Below are positions 8,452-16,890 of a stretch of DNA of 64,000 nt, piece by piece. Within the stretch, counting starts at the first letter, position 1. Every line of letters starts with the position of its first letter. The stretch spans positions 1-64,000 of the forward strand of contig CAWBCD010000031.1 of NCBI GenBank assembly GCA_963787205.1, given 5' to 3'. The position numbers and the translations under genes were made by a program. The stretch comes from DATFNI01 sp963787205. Lineage in GTDB: Bacteria > Bacteroidota > Rhodothermia > Balneolales > DATFMH01. A model generated the notes under the pieces. The model saw only the letters and a list, made by a program, of their open reading frames with translations. It had not been told where the DNA came from and ran no database searches.

Positions 8452-10592
8452 CGCCCGGTACCTCCCGATTTTGTGAGATCTTCTATGCTTTGAGCTTTGC
8501 CTCGAACGGTAACAGTGGCGCCAACCTGCATTCGCTGACCGCCAAGGGGAAACTGCGTGTAGATGGTTCCGGATCCGATCATTTTAAGATTCAAACCCCG
8601 CTCGTTGGCATACCACATAGCTTGGCGCATGCTCATTCCATGCAGGTCGGGGACGGTCACGTATTTTTGGTTTTGCCCAACCGGTTCAATTTTTTCTGTG
8701 GCGAGTTCAATTCGTTGTCCCGGTTTTAATTGGGTACCTGCATCGGGTTTCTGACCGTCGATGACTTTCCCGTCACCTTTGATGTTATATCCGATGCCTA
8801 ATTTACCGAGCACTTCTTTAGCGCCGGAAATTCTCATGCCACTCAAATCGGGAGCGACGGCCAAATAATTATATTGATCATCATTCGGTTGAACCATCAT
8901 GTCAGGATCCATGCGCGCCACACGCTTGGCAATGTTATGGAATACCGGGGCGGCTGCCAGACCGCCATAAATGGTGGTTCGCGGTTTATCCATAATGATC
9001 AGGCAAACATACTTGGGATCGTTTGCCGGGAAGAAGCCTACGAATGTGGCATGGTATTCATAATGGTATTTACCATCCTGATAGATCTGGGCCGTTCCTG
9101 TTTTTCCGGCAATTTCGAGTCCCTGAACTTTGGCGAGAGCGGCTGTTCCGGAGTCTGAAACGACACCTTCAAAAACGGGAATAAGTTTTTTGATAGTTGA
9201 TGCGCTTGCTACCCGGCGAACCTTAATGGCCTTGAAACGTTTGACGACATCACCTTCGTCGTCTGTAATATAGTCGACCAGGTGGGGACGCATCACCACG
9301 CCGCCATTGGCAAGAGCGGCATAGGCCTGCGCCAATTGGATCGGAGTGACCTGTACTCCATAACCAATAGCCATCCATGGAAGGCTTATTTTACTCCATG
9401 TGTATGGTTTTCTCAGACGACCGGATTCTTCGTAGGGCAGATCAATTTGTGTCGGTGAGCCGAATCCAAGATTCCGGGCATATTGATAGAATACCTGCGG
9501 TTTCAGGCGCATGGCAATCTCGGCCGAACCAATGTCGGATGACTTCTGGACGATCTGAGGAAAGGTCATGGTTCCGAGCGGTTCATGATCCTTCATCCAT
9601 TGCCCGTAGATCAGTTTCTTGCCGTCAGGTGGGGTTCTGATCGTATCCTTCAGTGTCACAACGCCTTGTTGCATAGCCGCGATGGCCATTACTAGCTTAA
9701 AAGTGGATCCGGGTTCGATCATGTCGGTGACCGACATGTTGCGCCGGACTTCATCGGGTGTCTGACCGGGAGCATTCGGGTTAAAGGAAGGATAGTTGGC
9801 CATCGCCTTTACTGCCCCGGTTTTCGGATCAAGAACAATGGCTTCACCATAGGAAGCATGCGTTCGCTCCACACCGTTCTCAAGTTCTTCCTGAACAACT
9901 GCCTGAATGTGGACGTCCAGAGTGGTATGCAGATTATAACCATTAACCGGATTTTTACGCGGAGTGCCTAATACCGCACGAATATGGCGGTGGTTGTCAA
10001 GCTGAACCTGCTGCAGACCGTTTTCACCACGCAACATATCATTATAATACTTCTCGAGACCGTTCACTCCATCCATATTATAATTGACATACCCCAGAAC
10101 CGGTGCTGCCAGTGAGTCGTAATTGTAACGCCGCTTGTACTGCTGGCTCAGAATGATCCCACGATAGTTGAGCGAATGAAGCGACTGCCATGCCCGGGTA
10201 TTGAGCCCTTTTGCCATGACTATGTAACGGGAACCTCGGGGAGCGTCGGCTATTTTTCTGCGGCATTGATGATAAGAGAGACCTGTATATGCGGCGAGCG
10301 AGTCGCAAATACGGTTTAATTTATTACGGTCCATCTTTGGGGCTCCCGGATCGACGGCTAAATTGTAGGAAATGGTGTTGGTTGCCAGAACCCGGCCCTG
10401 ATCGTCGAGAATATCACCACGCTGTGCCGGTATAGGTACGAAATCGATGGCCTGTGCACTCCAGAGCTCACGCAACTGATGTCCGTCCCATAAATTTATC
10501 CGCACTAATTGCAGAATAATGGCACAGGGCAACAGAAAAACAAGCCCGAATATAAAGGGAGCCCGATGTAATATGTCTCGCCTTTCGCTCAC
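8448..10592 (-). CDS. ftsI: Division-specific D,D-transpeptidase FtsI/PBP3 with two C-terminal PASTA domains
   Basis: Class B penicillin-binding protein that cross-links septal peptidoglycan together with FtsW. It has 714 residues. One N-terminal membrane anchor (about 12-30) is followed by a dimerisation domain starting PAQRGDILDDQGRVLA. The transpeptidase has the nucleophile motif S296-T-F-K299 and K497-T-G499. The second motif reads S351-S-D353, whereas class B enzymes normally have SxN. Two PASTA repeats form the C-terminus (about 575-635 and 645-700, the latter starting VTVPDLHGMSMRQAM). This end is known in Bacteroidota-like and Gram-positive PBPs but absent from E. coli FtsI. The gene is six bases downstream of the FtsL-like gene. 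Confidence 0.95.
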   Translation of the reverse strand: MSERRDILHRAPFIFGLVFLLPCAIILQLVRINLWDGHQLRELWSAQAIDFVPIPAQRGDILDDQGRVLATNTISYNLAVDPGAPKMDRNKLNRICDSLAAYTGLSYHQCRRKIADAPRGSRYIVMAKGLNTRAWQSLHSLNYRGIILSQQYKRRYNYDSLAAPVLGYVNYNMDGVNGLEKYYNDMLRGENGLQQVQLDNHRHIRAVLGTPRKNPVNGYNLHTTLDVHIQAVVQEELENGVERTHASYGEAIVLDPKTGAVKAMANYPSFNPNAPGQTPDEVRRNMSVTDMIEPGSTFKLVMAIAAMQQGVVTLKDTIRTPPDGKKLIYGQWMKDHEPLGTMTFPQIVQKSSDIGSAEIAMRLKPQVFYQYARNLGFGSPTQIDLPYEESGRLRKPYTWSKISLPWMAIGYGVQVTPIQLAQAYAALANGGVVMRPHLVDYITDDEGDVVKRFKAIKVRRVASASTIKKLIPVFEGVVSDSGTAALAKVQGLEIAGKTGTAQIYQDGKYHYEYHATFVGFFPANDPKYVCLIIMDKPRTTIYGGLAAAPVFHNIAKRVARMDPDMMVQPNDDQYNYLAVAPDLSGMRISGAKEVLGKLGIGYNIKGDGKVIDGQKPDAGTQLKPGQRIELATEKIEPVGQNQKYVTVPDLHGMSMRQAMWYANERGLNLKMIGSGTIYTQFPLGGQRMQVGATVTVRGKAQSIEDLTKSGGTGR

Positions 10593-10598
10593 GTGGAT

Positions 10599-11060
10599 TT
10601 AATGGTTAATAATAATCACATGGTCCGTTGGTCCACCGGTAATCATGCCCAGTTTACGGGCCTTGCCGTATATTTCGGTCGGACCGATCATCTTGTCGTA
10701 TGCAAACTTACGGTCGTTGTAAATGCGTTGAGTCTGTTCGTATTTCTTTTGAAGCTGGTTGACCTGGCTCAAAAGCTTTTGTGTATAAAAGACATGGTTC
10801 AGGTAGATAAGGCCTATAATACCGAACAGGATGGATCCTACGATCACTTTCCAGGGTTTGATATTGGAGAACTCCGGTACCTTACGCTTCTTCTCCGGTT
10901 CCCTGGCATAGCTAACCGCATTACGCCCGGTATCGGGTGAGAAAACGCCGCCTTTTCCCTGCTGATAGCGAGACTTTGCATTGACTCCGGCAGGTCGTCC
11001 AGGTTGCTTCTTTCTGTTTTTTGTTGCTGATTTTTTGATTGGAGTATTTACGTACATCAT
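10599..11060 (-). CDS. ftsL: FtsL-like small bitopic division protein
   Basis: 153 residues. A basic, proline- and lysine-rich cytoplasmic tail of about 68 residues precedes a single hydrophobic segment (WKVIVGSILFGIIGLIYL, about 70-88). A coiled-coil-like stretch follows (KLLSQVNQLQKKYEQTQ), then the conserved-looking end IYGKARKLGMITGGP, typical of FtsL-family proteins in this phylum. The protein would form the FtsQ-FtsL-FtsB-like scaffold that activates FtsW/FtsI. Sequence conservation in FtsL is low, so the name rests on the invariant slot between rsmH and ftsI and on the topology. The long cytoplasmic tail is unusual compared with E. coli FtsL. Start overlaps rsmH by four bases. Confidence 0.85.
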   Translation of the reverse strand: MMYVNTPIKKSATKNRKKQPGRPAGVNAKSRYQQGKGGVFSPDTGRNAVSYAREPEKKRKVPEFSNIKPWKVIVGSILFGIIGLIYLNHVFYTQKLLSQVNQLQKKYEQTQRIYNDRKFAYDKMIGPTEIYGKARKLGMITGGPTDHVIIINH

Positions 11061-11983
11061 TCTAAACCTCTCGACGTTTTAACCCCAATACGCATTCGCG
11101 CACTGCGAGCTCTCGGATTTCGTTCAACCTCTTCCGGAGATGCGGTGATCACCTTTTTATTCAATAATTCCATGTCGGTGAGGAGATTTCCGAAGAGATC
11201 TTTTGTTAGATTGCCTTTTATATTGCCTGAGCGAAAAAAATATTTAACCAACCGGTCTTCAAGGGAGTGATAGGAGATGATGACAAAACGCCCATCCTGT
11301 TTCAAAAGCCTGCGTCCGGCCTTCAGACCCAATTCCAGCATTTCGAGTTCTCTGTTTACCTCGATGCGGATGGCCTGAAAAACGCGTGCAACAGACTTGA
11401 TTGCATGAGGGCCCTTGACGACCGAACCGATCACATCACGCAGCTCTTTGGTGGTATGCAGCGGTCGTGCCTTGACTATCGCATTGGCAATGCGACGGCT
11501 GTGTCGTTCTTCGCCATATGTATATATGAGGTTCGTCAAGTCTTCCTGCGAGTACTGATTTACCACTGTTTCTGCTGATATTCCTGCCATGGCTCCCATG
11601 CGCATGTCGAGTGGGCCGTCTTCCTGGAAACTGAAACCGCGTCCTGCTTCATCGATCTGATGGCTCGATACGCCCAGATCTAGTAGGATGCCTGATACCT
11701 GCCCGGTGTATTCCGGCGGCAGCAGGATATCCATGTATCCGAAATTACCCATGATCAGGTGTAATCGCGGATCTTCTTTTCGTTGGGTACGCACCTGTTT
11801 CAGCGCTTCCGGATCCTGGTCGATTCCGTAGATTTGCCCGTCACTACCAAGTTTCTTCAGGATGCCGGCAGTGTGACCACCGCCACCCAGTGTTCCATCG
11901 ATGTAGATGCCTTCAGGATCGGTCACCAACGAATCGATGGTCTCGGTAAGAAGAACGGGTTCGTGAAATGAGAGATTGCTCAT
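11057..11983 (-). CDS. rsmH: 16S rRNA (cytosine1402-N4)-methyltransferase RsmH
   Basis: SAM-dependent methyltransferase (MraW) modifying C1402 in the ribosomal P site. It has 308 residues. Start with FHEPVLLTETID, then the SAM loop YIDGTLGGGGHTAGIL (about 27-42), GILLDLGVSSHQIDEAGRGFSFQ, and the C-terminal IISYHSLEDRLVK and NPRARSARMRI; all are RsmH signatures. It overlaps both neighbours, mraZ and ftsL, by four bases, so it belongs to one translational chain with them. Confidence 0.97.
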   Translation of the reverse strand: MSNLSFHEPVLLTETIDSLVTDPEGIYIDGTLGGGGHTAGILKKLGSDGQIYGIDQDPEALKQVRTQRKEDPRLHLIMGNFGYMDILLPPEYTGQVSGILLDLGVSSHQIDEAGRGFSFQEDGPLDMRMGAMAGISAETVVNQYSQEDLTNLIYTYGEERHSRRIANAIVKARPLHTTKELRDVIGSVVKGPHAIKSVARVFQAIRIEVNRELEMLELGLKAGRRLLKQDGRFVIISYHSLEDRLVKYFFRSGNIKGNLTKDLFGNLLTDMELLNKKVITASPEEVERNPRARSARMRIGVKTSRGLE

Positions 11984-12447
11984 TCCTCCTCTTCGTCCTC
12001 GAACCCTCCCATCACATCTTCAAAGAGCTCCTGGTATGCTTCGAAATCCAGGTTTTTATCTTCATTGGCCAACGCTTCAGGCGACCATAGCTCAATTCGT
12101 TCGCCGCTTCCGATGAAGACGATTTTGCTGGTTATTCCAACCATTTCCATTAATTTGGATGGAAGTGCCAGCCTGTTTTGCCTGTCAAGTGCCAGGTCGT
12201 CTGCGGTTCTGAGGAAGTTGCGGATTACTGTTCGCCCCCGTTTAGTGAAGGAATTAATCTTCTTAATCTTCCGCTCGACATTCTGCCACTCGTCTTCCGG
12301 ATACAGATAGAGACATTCCTCGAGTCCGCGAACGATGGTAAAACGTTCTTCGGCCACAGGGTTGAGAAACTTCCGCAGCTTGGACGGGAAGCTTACACGC
12401 CCTTTTTCATCGACCGCATGTTCGTATTCACCTTTAAAGCTCGACAC
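11980..12447 (-). CDS. mraZ: Transcriptional regulator MraZ
   Basis: Doughnut-forming DNA-binding protein that represses its own dcw operon. Two tandem SpoVT/AbrB-like folds carry the two family signatures VDEKGRVSFPSKLR and LDRQNRLALPSKL. The end is a strongly acidic tail (FEDEEEE) not needed in E. coli MraZ. The start is uncertain. The conserved domain begins SSFKGEYEH, so GTG at 12447 is preferred (155 residues). The frame is open upstream to another GTG at 12501 (173 residues), but that codon lies inside the third operator box, only about 20 bases from the predicted transcription start. Neither has a good ribosome site. Confidence 0.9.
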   Translation of the reverse strand: MSSFKGEYEHAVDEKGRVSFPSKLRKFLNPVAEERFTIVRGLEECLYLYPEDEWQNVERKIKKINSFTKRGRTVIRNFLRTADDLALDRQNRLALPSKLMEMVGITSKIVFIGSGERIELWSPEALANEDKNLDFEAYQELFEDVMGGFEDEEEE

Positions 12448-12494
12448 GGGGGTTGTCGCTAAAATGTTACCGGAAAGGAAGTCGTTGGGATTGT

Positions 12495-12551
12495 CCCCCA
12501 CTTCTTCCCACTTTGCTCCACAAAGTACCCTAATCTTACACTTTTTGTCAA
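12495..12551 (-). promoter_or_regulatory. Promoter and MraZ operator of the dcw cluster
   Basis: Reading the minus strand, TTGACA (12546-12551) is followed after 18 bp by TACTTTG (12521-12527), which fits both a -10 hexamer and a degenerate Bacteroidota -7 box. Three boxes follow, GTGGAG, GTGGGA and GTGGGG, beginning at 12521, 12511 and 12501, so the period is exactly 10 bp. MraZ is known to bind repeated TGGG/GTGGG boxes with about this spacing upstream of mraZ. Box 1 touches the -7 element and the others cover the initial transcribed bases, so repression by promoter occlusion is inferred. Confidence 0.82.
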
Positions 12552-13011
12552 GCCTTTGTGACGCTTTTAAGTACTTTTTTTCAATACTTTATCTGCTTTT
12601 TTACGAAAATCTCCTGATGAACCTCATTATGTTCATGTGAAACAATAGGTTACCATATAATATGTATGATAGATGTGTCTATGTTGATAACTATGATTTT
12701 CTCCAAAAAAATTGTGGCAAAACACAAATACTGGTCTGACACTGACCAGTATTGCTCCAAATTTTGATGTAGCTGAAAATGAAATTCCCATGAAACCGTC
12801 CGAAATATTCGATCGGAAAAGAGATTTAGTTATAATTTTCCACAAACGAGCTAGTGTGGAAAATTGAAATGAAATTCAGGAGGGTAAGGTGAGGGCAAAA
12901 AGGATAAAGGCTATAGAAAAAAGCGGTCCATTTGAGACAACGGGCGTAACAGGGCAGAGCCCGTGTTGCGAGGACTCTGAGTTTATGTGGCTGCAATTTG
13001 CACGATTTATC
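12552..13011. other. Non-coding region upstream of the mraZ promoter
   Basis: AT-rich intergenic DNA between the mraZ promoter and the repeat copy B. I see no convincing gene. A 70-codon minus-strand frame (12633-12845) has no ribosome site and no recognisable features. The stretch contains the 9-bp inverted repeat listed separately and a weaker ACGGGC/GCCCGT pair at 12940-12964. Confidence 0.5.
12728..12752. promoter_or_regulatory. 9-bp inverted repeat, possible operator or hairpin
   Basis: ATACTGGTC (12728-12736) and GACCAGTAT (12744-12752) are perfect inverted arms separated by seven bases. There is no following T-run on either strand, so it is not a standard intrinsic terminator. It may be a binding site for a dimeric regulator or a short hairpin. 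The function is unknown. Confidence 0.35.
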
Positions 13012-13170
13012 TCATCCTGATTTTTTCCCGATTCTTGGGAAAAAGTAGGATCTCATTTTTTATTTGGCAACGATCATTATGTGAGTAACAATCGTTTCCA
13101 AATGTTACGAGATCCTTCGGACCATTGGATAGTCGCCTGAAATAAGGTTGTGGTTTGGGCCTCAGGATGA
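13012..13170. repeat. Palindromic dispersed repeat, copy B, downstream of thrA
   Basis: Bounded by 9-bp terminal inverted repeats TCATCCTGA (13012-13020) and TCAGGATGA (13162-13170). Inside are TTTTTTCCCG/GGGAAAAA, then AGTAGGATCTC (13044-13054) opposed by ACGAGATCCT (13107-13116), and GGCAACGATC as in copy A at 3032-3190. Copy B keeps both ends, whereas copy A has lost or altered its right end. There is no coding capacity, so any movement would need an enzyme encoded elsewhere. Confidence 0.75.
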
Positions 13171-13212
13171 CATCCTAATGTGTGGACATGTTCATCAACA
13201 AAAACATGCCGG

Positions 13213-15684
13213 TTAATGCGTGATCGACTCCCGGATCTTCAGGATATCCACTAAAAGTCCTGAGGCGGTTACTTCGGGGCCGGCACCGGGGCCCTGGATG
13301 ACCATCGGTTGTTCATTGTAGAAATCCGTGCGGAACAGGATGAGGTTGTCGGTACCGTGCAAATTGTAAAGCGGCGAGTCGGAATTGACCATATCTACCC
13401 CGACGTGAATGGATCCACTTTCTCCATGAGCATCTGTTCGGACGAGTTTGCCGGCGAAGACCAGACGTAATCCTTTTGATTTCGCATCTTTGATCTTTTT
13501 TCCCCATTCTCCGTCCTGTGAGGATAAGCCCTCCCAGAACTCGTTGATGCTGACATTCTGTAAGGATTCGGGTACCAGGTTTTCAACAATGATATCGGAT
13601 CGTTCGATCTTGACCCCGATACAACGTGAGAGTGTCAGAAACTTCCGCGCGACATCCTCTCCGGAGAGATCATCCCTCGGATCCGGTTCCGTGTAACCCC
13701 TGTCATTCGCTTCTTTAACCGCCTGGCTAAAGGTCGAACCGGCATTCAAACGGTCGAACAGGAACGACAAGGTTCCGGAAACCACGCCTTCAATGCCGGT
13801 GACCGGATCACCACATGACAGGAAATTATCCAGCGTACTCAGGACCGGCAGTCCGGCGCCAACAGTCGTTTCATAATAGAAATGAGTTCCATAGGAAGAC
13901 AATTCGTAAAGGCGGTCAAAATAGGCCTGCTCGCGGGTATTGGCGATCTTGCTGGAAGTAGCGATGTGGACCCCTTTCTCGAGCAACGGTTCATATATCT
14001 TGGCTGCAATATCGCTGCCGGTGGTATCAACAAAGATGGTACGGCTGCCGTAACTGTTGGTGAGCCGCTCGGTGATTTTATTCCAGTCGAGGGTTTCGCC
14101 GCGTTGTTTCAACTCTTCACGGATTTTATCGCTTCCCAGCCCGGGTTCGTACCAAACCATCCTGCGGCTGTCGCAGGCACCGATGATACGGAAGTAGTCC
14201 TGGCGAAGATGCTTATTCAGCAGACGCAGCAGGGTTCCCCCGACATTCCCGATTCCTGCGATGAAGAGACGTACCTGTCCGTGTGGCAGACAGTATTCAT
14301 CATGGAGCAGTCTGACGGTTCTGATGGCCGATTCCGTGGGTACGGCAATCGTAAAATGCCGGTTGGAGTGTCCACGGGCATATGCCAGTGGCTTGATGCC
14401 GTGGCGGTTCAGCAGGCGAATGGCATCTCCGGCCAGTCCGGTATCCTCAATCAGGCGATCACCAATGATGGTAACAAGGCTCACATCAGTCAGGATTTCC
14501 GGGTCGTGAACCAATGCATCATCGAGTTCGGCATGGAAGGTATTTTTTATGATTTCCAGGGCTCGCTCCTGATCCTTGTCGGAAATCACAACCGTAAAAC
14601 CGAGTTCGGTCGATGCGGACGCCGTGAACCAAACCGGCAGTTTTTCATGCTCAAAAGCGGAGAGTGCGCGAGTCAGCAGGCGCGGCACATTTTTCAGGCC
14701 ACGGCTGTGCAGCGTTACAATAGCGGCATGCTCGCGGAGCGATACCGAGCGCAATACTCCGGTTGATTCCCCATTTTGCTGCGTGATAAGCGTGCCTTCA
14801 TCCTCCGGTCGAAATGTGTTTTTGATATAGACGGGAATTTTCTGCTGTTCCACCGGGATCACCGTTTTCGGATGGACAACCGTCGATCCGAAATGGGCCA
14901 TCTCGGCCATCTCATTGTAATTAATTTTTTGAATGGGATAAGCTGTCGGGGTATGGTTGGGATCGGCGGTAAACACACCGCTCACATCGGTCCATATCTC
15001 AACATGCCGTGCTCCAAGGGCTTCTCCCACAATACCGGCCGTGTAATCGGAGCCCGACCGGCCGAGGGTAGTAATTCTGTTGTCATTGGTAGAGCCGATG
15101 AAGCCGGTTATTACAGGAACCTCGCCGTTCAAAACAGGAAATGTGTCACGGATTAGTTTACGTGTTGTGCCTTCGTCAACCCTGGCATCCCCGAAATCGT
15201 CGGAGGTTTTGACAAATTTGTAGCTGTCATATGCATGGGCCGGTATTCCTTCTTTGGATAACACAGCCGCAAAGAGGCGATTTGACAACCGTTCGCCGAA
15301 GGAGAGGATGTAGTCCTGTTTGTCGTGAGAGACGCGTTTATCACCGGAAACCTGCTGAAAAGCGCCCTTCAGTGATTCAAATAAGTGCGACCACTCTGTA
15401 CGAAGAACCTCCATCGCTTCATCATTCATTAATTGCTGAGCGGTCTGATAATGTCTTGTAACCAGCTTGTCGAAGTGTTCTTCCCAGGTCGGGTCTTCTT
15501 TCAGGGCGAGATCAGTGATGGAAATAAGTTCATTAGTGATCCCTCCCAGTGCAGAAACAACGACGGCAACACGTCCGTCCTGAAGTTTCGGGCGCAGGAT
15601 TCCTATAGCATTCAGGATGCGATCAGGAGTGGCGAGCGAGGATCCACCAAATTTAAGTACAAACAGGGGGGTTGAGTTGTTCAA
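13213..15684 (-). CDS. thrA: Bifunctional aspartokinase / homoserine dehydrogenase
   Basis: Two-enzyme fusion catalysing the first (Asp phosphorylation) and third (aspartate semialdehyde to homoserine) steps of the pathway to Thr and Met. It has 823 residues. The aspartokinase domain is about 1-300, beginning VLKFGGSSLATPDRI. Tandem ACT regulatory domains span about 315-465, with VTIIGDRLIED. The NAD(P)-binding dehydrogenase begins near 470 with RLFIAGIGNVGGTLLRLL, followed by GVVSGTLSFLFDRL and DPRDDLSGEDVARK. The start codon is TTG at 15684, overlapping the metX stop; the kinase motif lies so close to it that no later start is possible. It is the last gene of the SAM-riboswitch operon, feeding homoserine to MetX. 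Confidence 0.96.
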   Translation of the reverse strand: MNNSTPLFVLKFGGSSLATPDRILNAIGILRPKLQDGRVAVVVSALGGITNELISITDLALKEDPTWEEHFDKLVTRHYQTAQQLMNDEAMEVLRTEWSHLFESLKGAFQQVSGDKRVSHDKQDYILSFGERLSNRLFAAVLSKEGIPAHAYDSYKFVKTSDDFGDARVDEGTTRKLIRDTFPVLNGEVPVITGFIGSTNDNRITTLGRSGSDYTAGIVGEALGARHVEIWTDVSGVFTADPNHTPTAYPIQKINYNEMAEMAHFGSTVVHPKTVIPVEQQKIPVYIKNTFRPEDEGTLITQQNGESTGVLRSVSLREHAAIVTLHSRGLKNVPRLLTRALSAFEHEKLPVWFTASASTELGFTVVISDKDQERALEIIKNTFHAELDDALVHDPEILTDVSLVTIIGDRLIEDTGLAGDAIRLLNRHGIKPLAYARGHSNRHFTIAVPTESAIRTVRLLHDEYCLPHGQVRLFIAGIGNVGGTLLRLLNKHLRQDYFRIIGACDSRRMVWYEPGLGSDKIREELKQRGETLDWNKITERLTNSYGSRTIFVDTTGSDIAAKIYEPLLEKGVHIATSSKIANTREQAYFDRLYELSSYGTHFYYETTVGAGLPVLSTLDNFLSCGDPVTGIEGVVSGTLSFLFDRLNAGSTFSQAVKEANDRGYTEPDPRDDLSGEDVARKFLTLSRCIGVKIERSDIIVENLVPESLQNVSINEFWEGLSSQDGEWGKKIKDAKSKGLRLVFAGKLVRTDAHGESGSIHVGVDMVNSDSPLYNLHGTDNLILFRTDFYNEQPMVIQGPGAGPEVTASGLLVDILKIRESITH

Positions 15685-16736
15685 GGGTGTACGGTCTGAG
15701 ATTTTACATGTTCGTTGAGAAAGGACCTGATGATTTCTTCCATGCTGTCGAATTCGATCAGGAAGGCATCATGACCAAAATCAGAATGAAGGACGGCGAG
15801 CTGTCCGTTACCAAGTAACCCGGCCAGTTCTTTTTGTTCCTGAACAGGGTAGAGCAGGTCGGAGTCGATGCCCATGATCAGAGCGGGGATGGTGATCTTG
15901 CCCAGCACCTGCTGGTAGCTTCCACGCCCTCGTGCAACGTCGTGGCTGTCCATGGCCTCGGTAAGGCGTACATAGGTGACTGCATCAAAGCGGTCGTTTA
16001 GCTTCTGTCCCTGGTAATCCAGGTACGACTGAACCTGGAACAGGCTGGAGCCATTCTGATAAGTGCGGCCAAAGCGGTTTTCAAAAGAGTTGGCTGTGCG
16101 ATAACTGATCATCGCCATCATGCGGGCAGCGGAAAGGCCGGCTTCTGGTTTTTTTTCACCGAAATAAAAGCCATTATTCCAGTTTGGATCGGCGTAAATG
16201 GCGCGCCGCTGCGCTTCGCTGGTGCCTATTGCCCAGGCAGAGTGGGCTTTGCCCATACCAATAGCTATGATCGATTCCACACGGGAGTCCATGATAGCCA
16301 TTTCCAGGACCTGCATGCCACCCATGGAACCACCAATCGCCAGCCGGATGCCACGGATGTCCAGATCATCAAAAAGACGCTGCTGGAAACGAACCATATC
16401 GCGAATGGTGACTTGCGGAAAATCCGCCTGGTATGGTTTCCTGGTCTTTGGATTGGTATTCGTTGGTCCAGTACTGCCATAGCAGCTTCCAGGAACGTTG
16501 GCACAGATGATGAAATCCCGGTCGGGATCAAGCGTTTTTCCGGGTCCGAAAAATCCATCAAACCAATCGTCCGCAGCAGAACTGCCGGTCAGTGCGTGGC
16601 AGATCACCACGACATTCGACCGCTCACGATTCAGCTTTCCCCAGCTGTGATATGCAATCTGGGGTTCCGCCAGTTCAAAACCGGACTCGGTAATGAATGA
16701 ATCGGTGAAACGATGTATGTGAGCGCCTTGACTCAT
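15681..16736 (-). CDS. metX: Homoserine O-acetyltransferase MetX
   Basis: Alpha/beta-hydrolase-fold acyltransferase making O-acylhomoserine for direct sulfhydrylation. It has 351 residues. The nucleophile elbow GGSMGG has Ser at about 137. The acid DSDLLYP and the histidine in FGHDAFLIE complete the triad. HALTGSSAADDWF and NVPGSCYGSTGP are family signatures. Acetyl rather than succinyl transfer is the usual assignment for this family but is not proven by the sequence. It overlaps thrA by four bases and lies 154 bp after metY, with a hairpin in the gap. Confidence 0.95.
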   Translation of the reverse strand: MSQGAHIHRFTDSFITESGFELAEPQIAYHSWGKLNRERSNVVVICHALTGSSAADDWFDGFFGPGKTLDPDRDFIICANVPGSCYGSTGPTNTNPKTRKPYQADFPQVTIRDMVRFQQRLFDDLDIRGIRLAIGGSMGGMQVLEMAIMDSRVESIIAIGMGKAHSAWAIGTSEAQRRAIYADPNWNNGFYFGEKKPEAGLSAARMMAMISYRTANSFENRFGRTYQNGSSLFQVQSYLDYQGQKLNDRFDAVTYVRLTEAMDSHDVARGRGSYQQVLGKITIPALIMGIDSDLLYPVQEQKELAGLLGNGQLAVLHSDFGHDAFLIEFDSMEEIIRSFLNEHVKSQTVHP

Positions 16737-16817
16737 TTGTAAAATCAGATCAATAAAAATATAAGTTACATTTCAAAAATCATGTTGTATACATCCGTAA
16801 CATCGATTCCGGAATGA

Positions 16818-16844
16818 GACAACCAGTCAGGAAGACTGGTTGTC
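16818..16844 (-). terminator. Hairpin between metY and metX, possible terminator or processing site
   Basis: Perfect 11-bp arms GACAACCAGTC and GACTGGTTGTC with a five-base loop. No T-run follows on the minus strand, so as an intrinsic terminator it would be weak. It may cap or stabilise the metY transcript, giving more metY than metX-thrA message. Confidence 0.4.
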
Positions 16845-16890
16845 AGCACTACCGGTTATCGAGTGTAAATCATGCGATTATTATCACTGG

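Noticed and set aside
12633..12845. 70-codon minus-strand frame upstream of mraZ
   Set aside because: AT-rich spacer translation without ribosome site or motifs.
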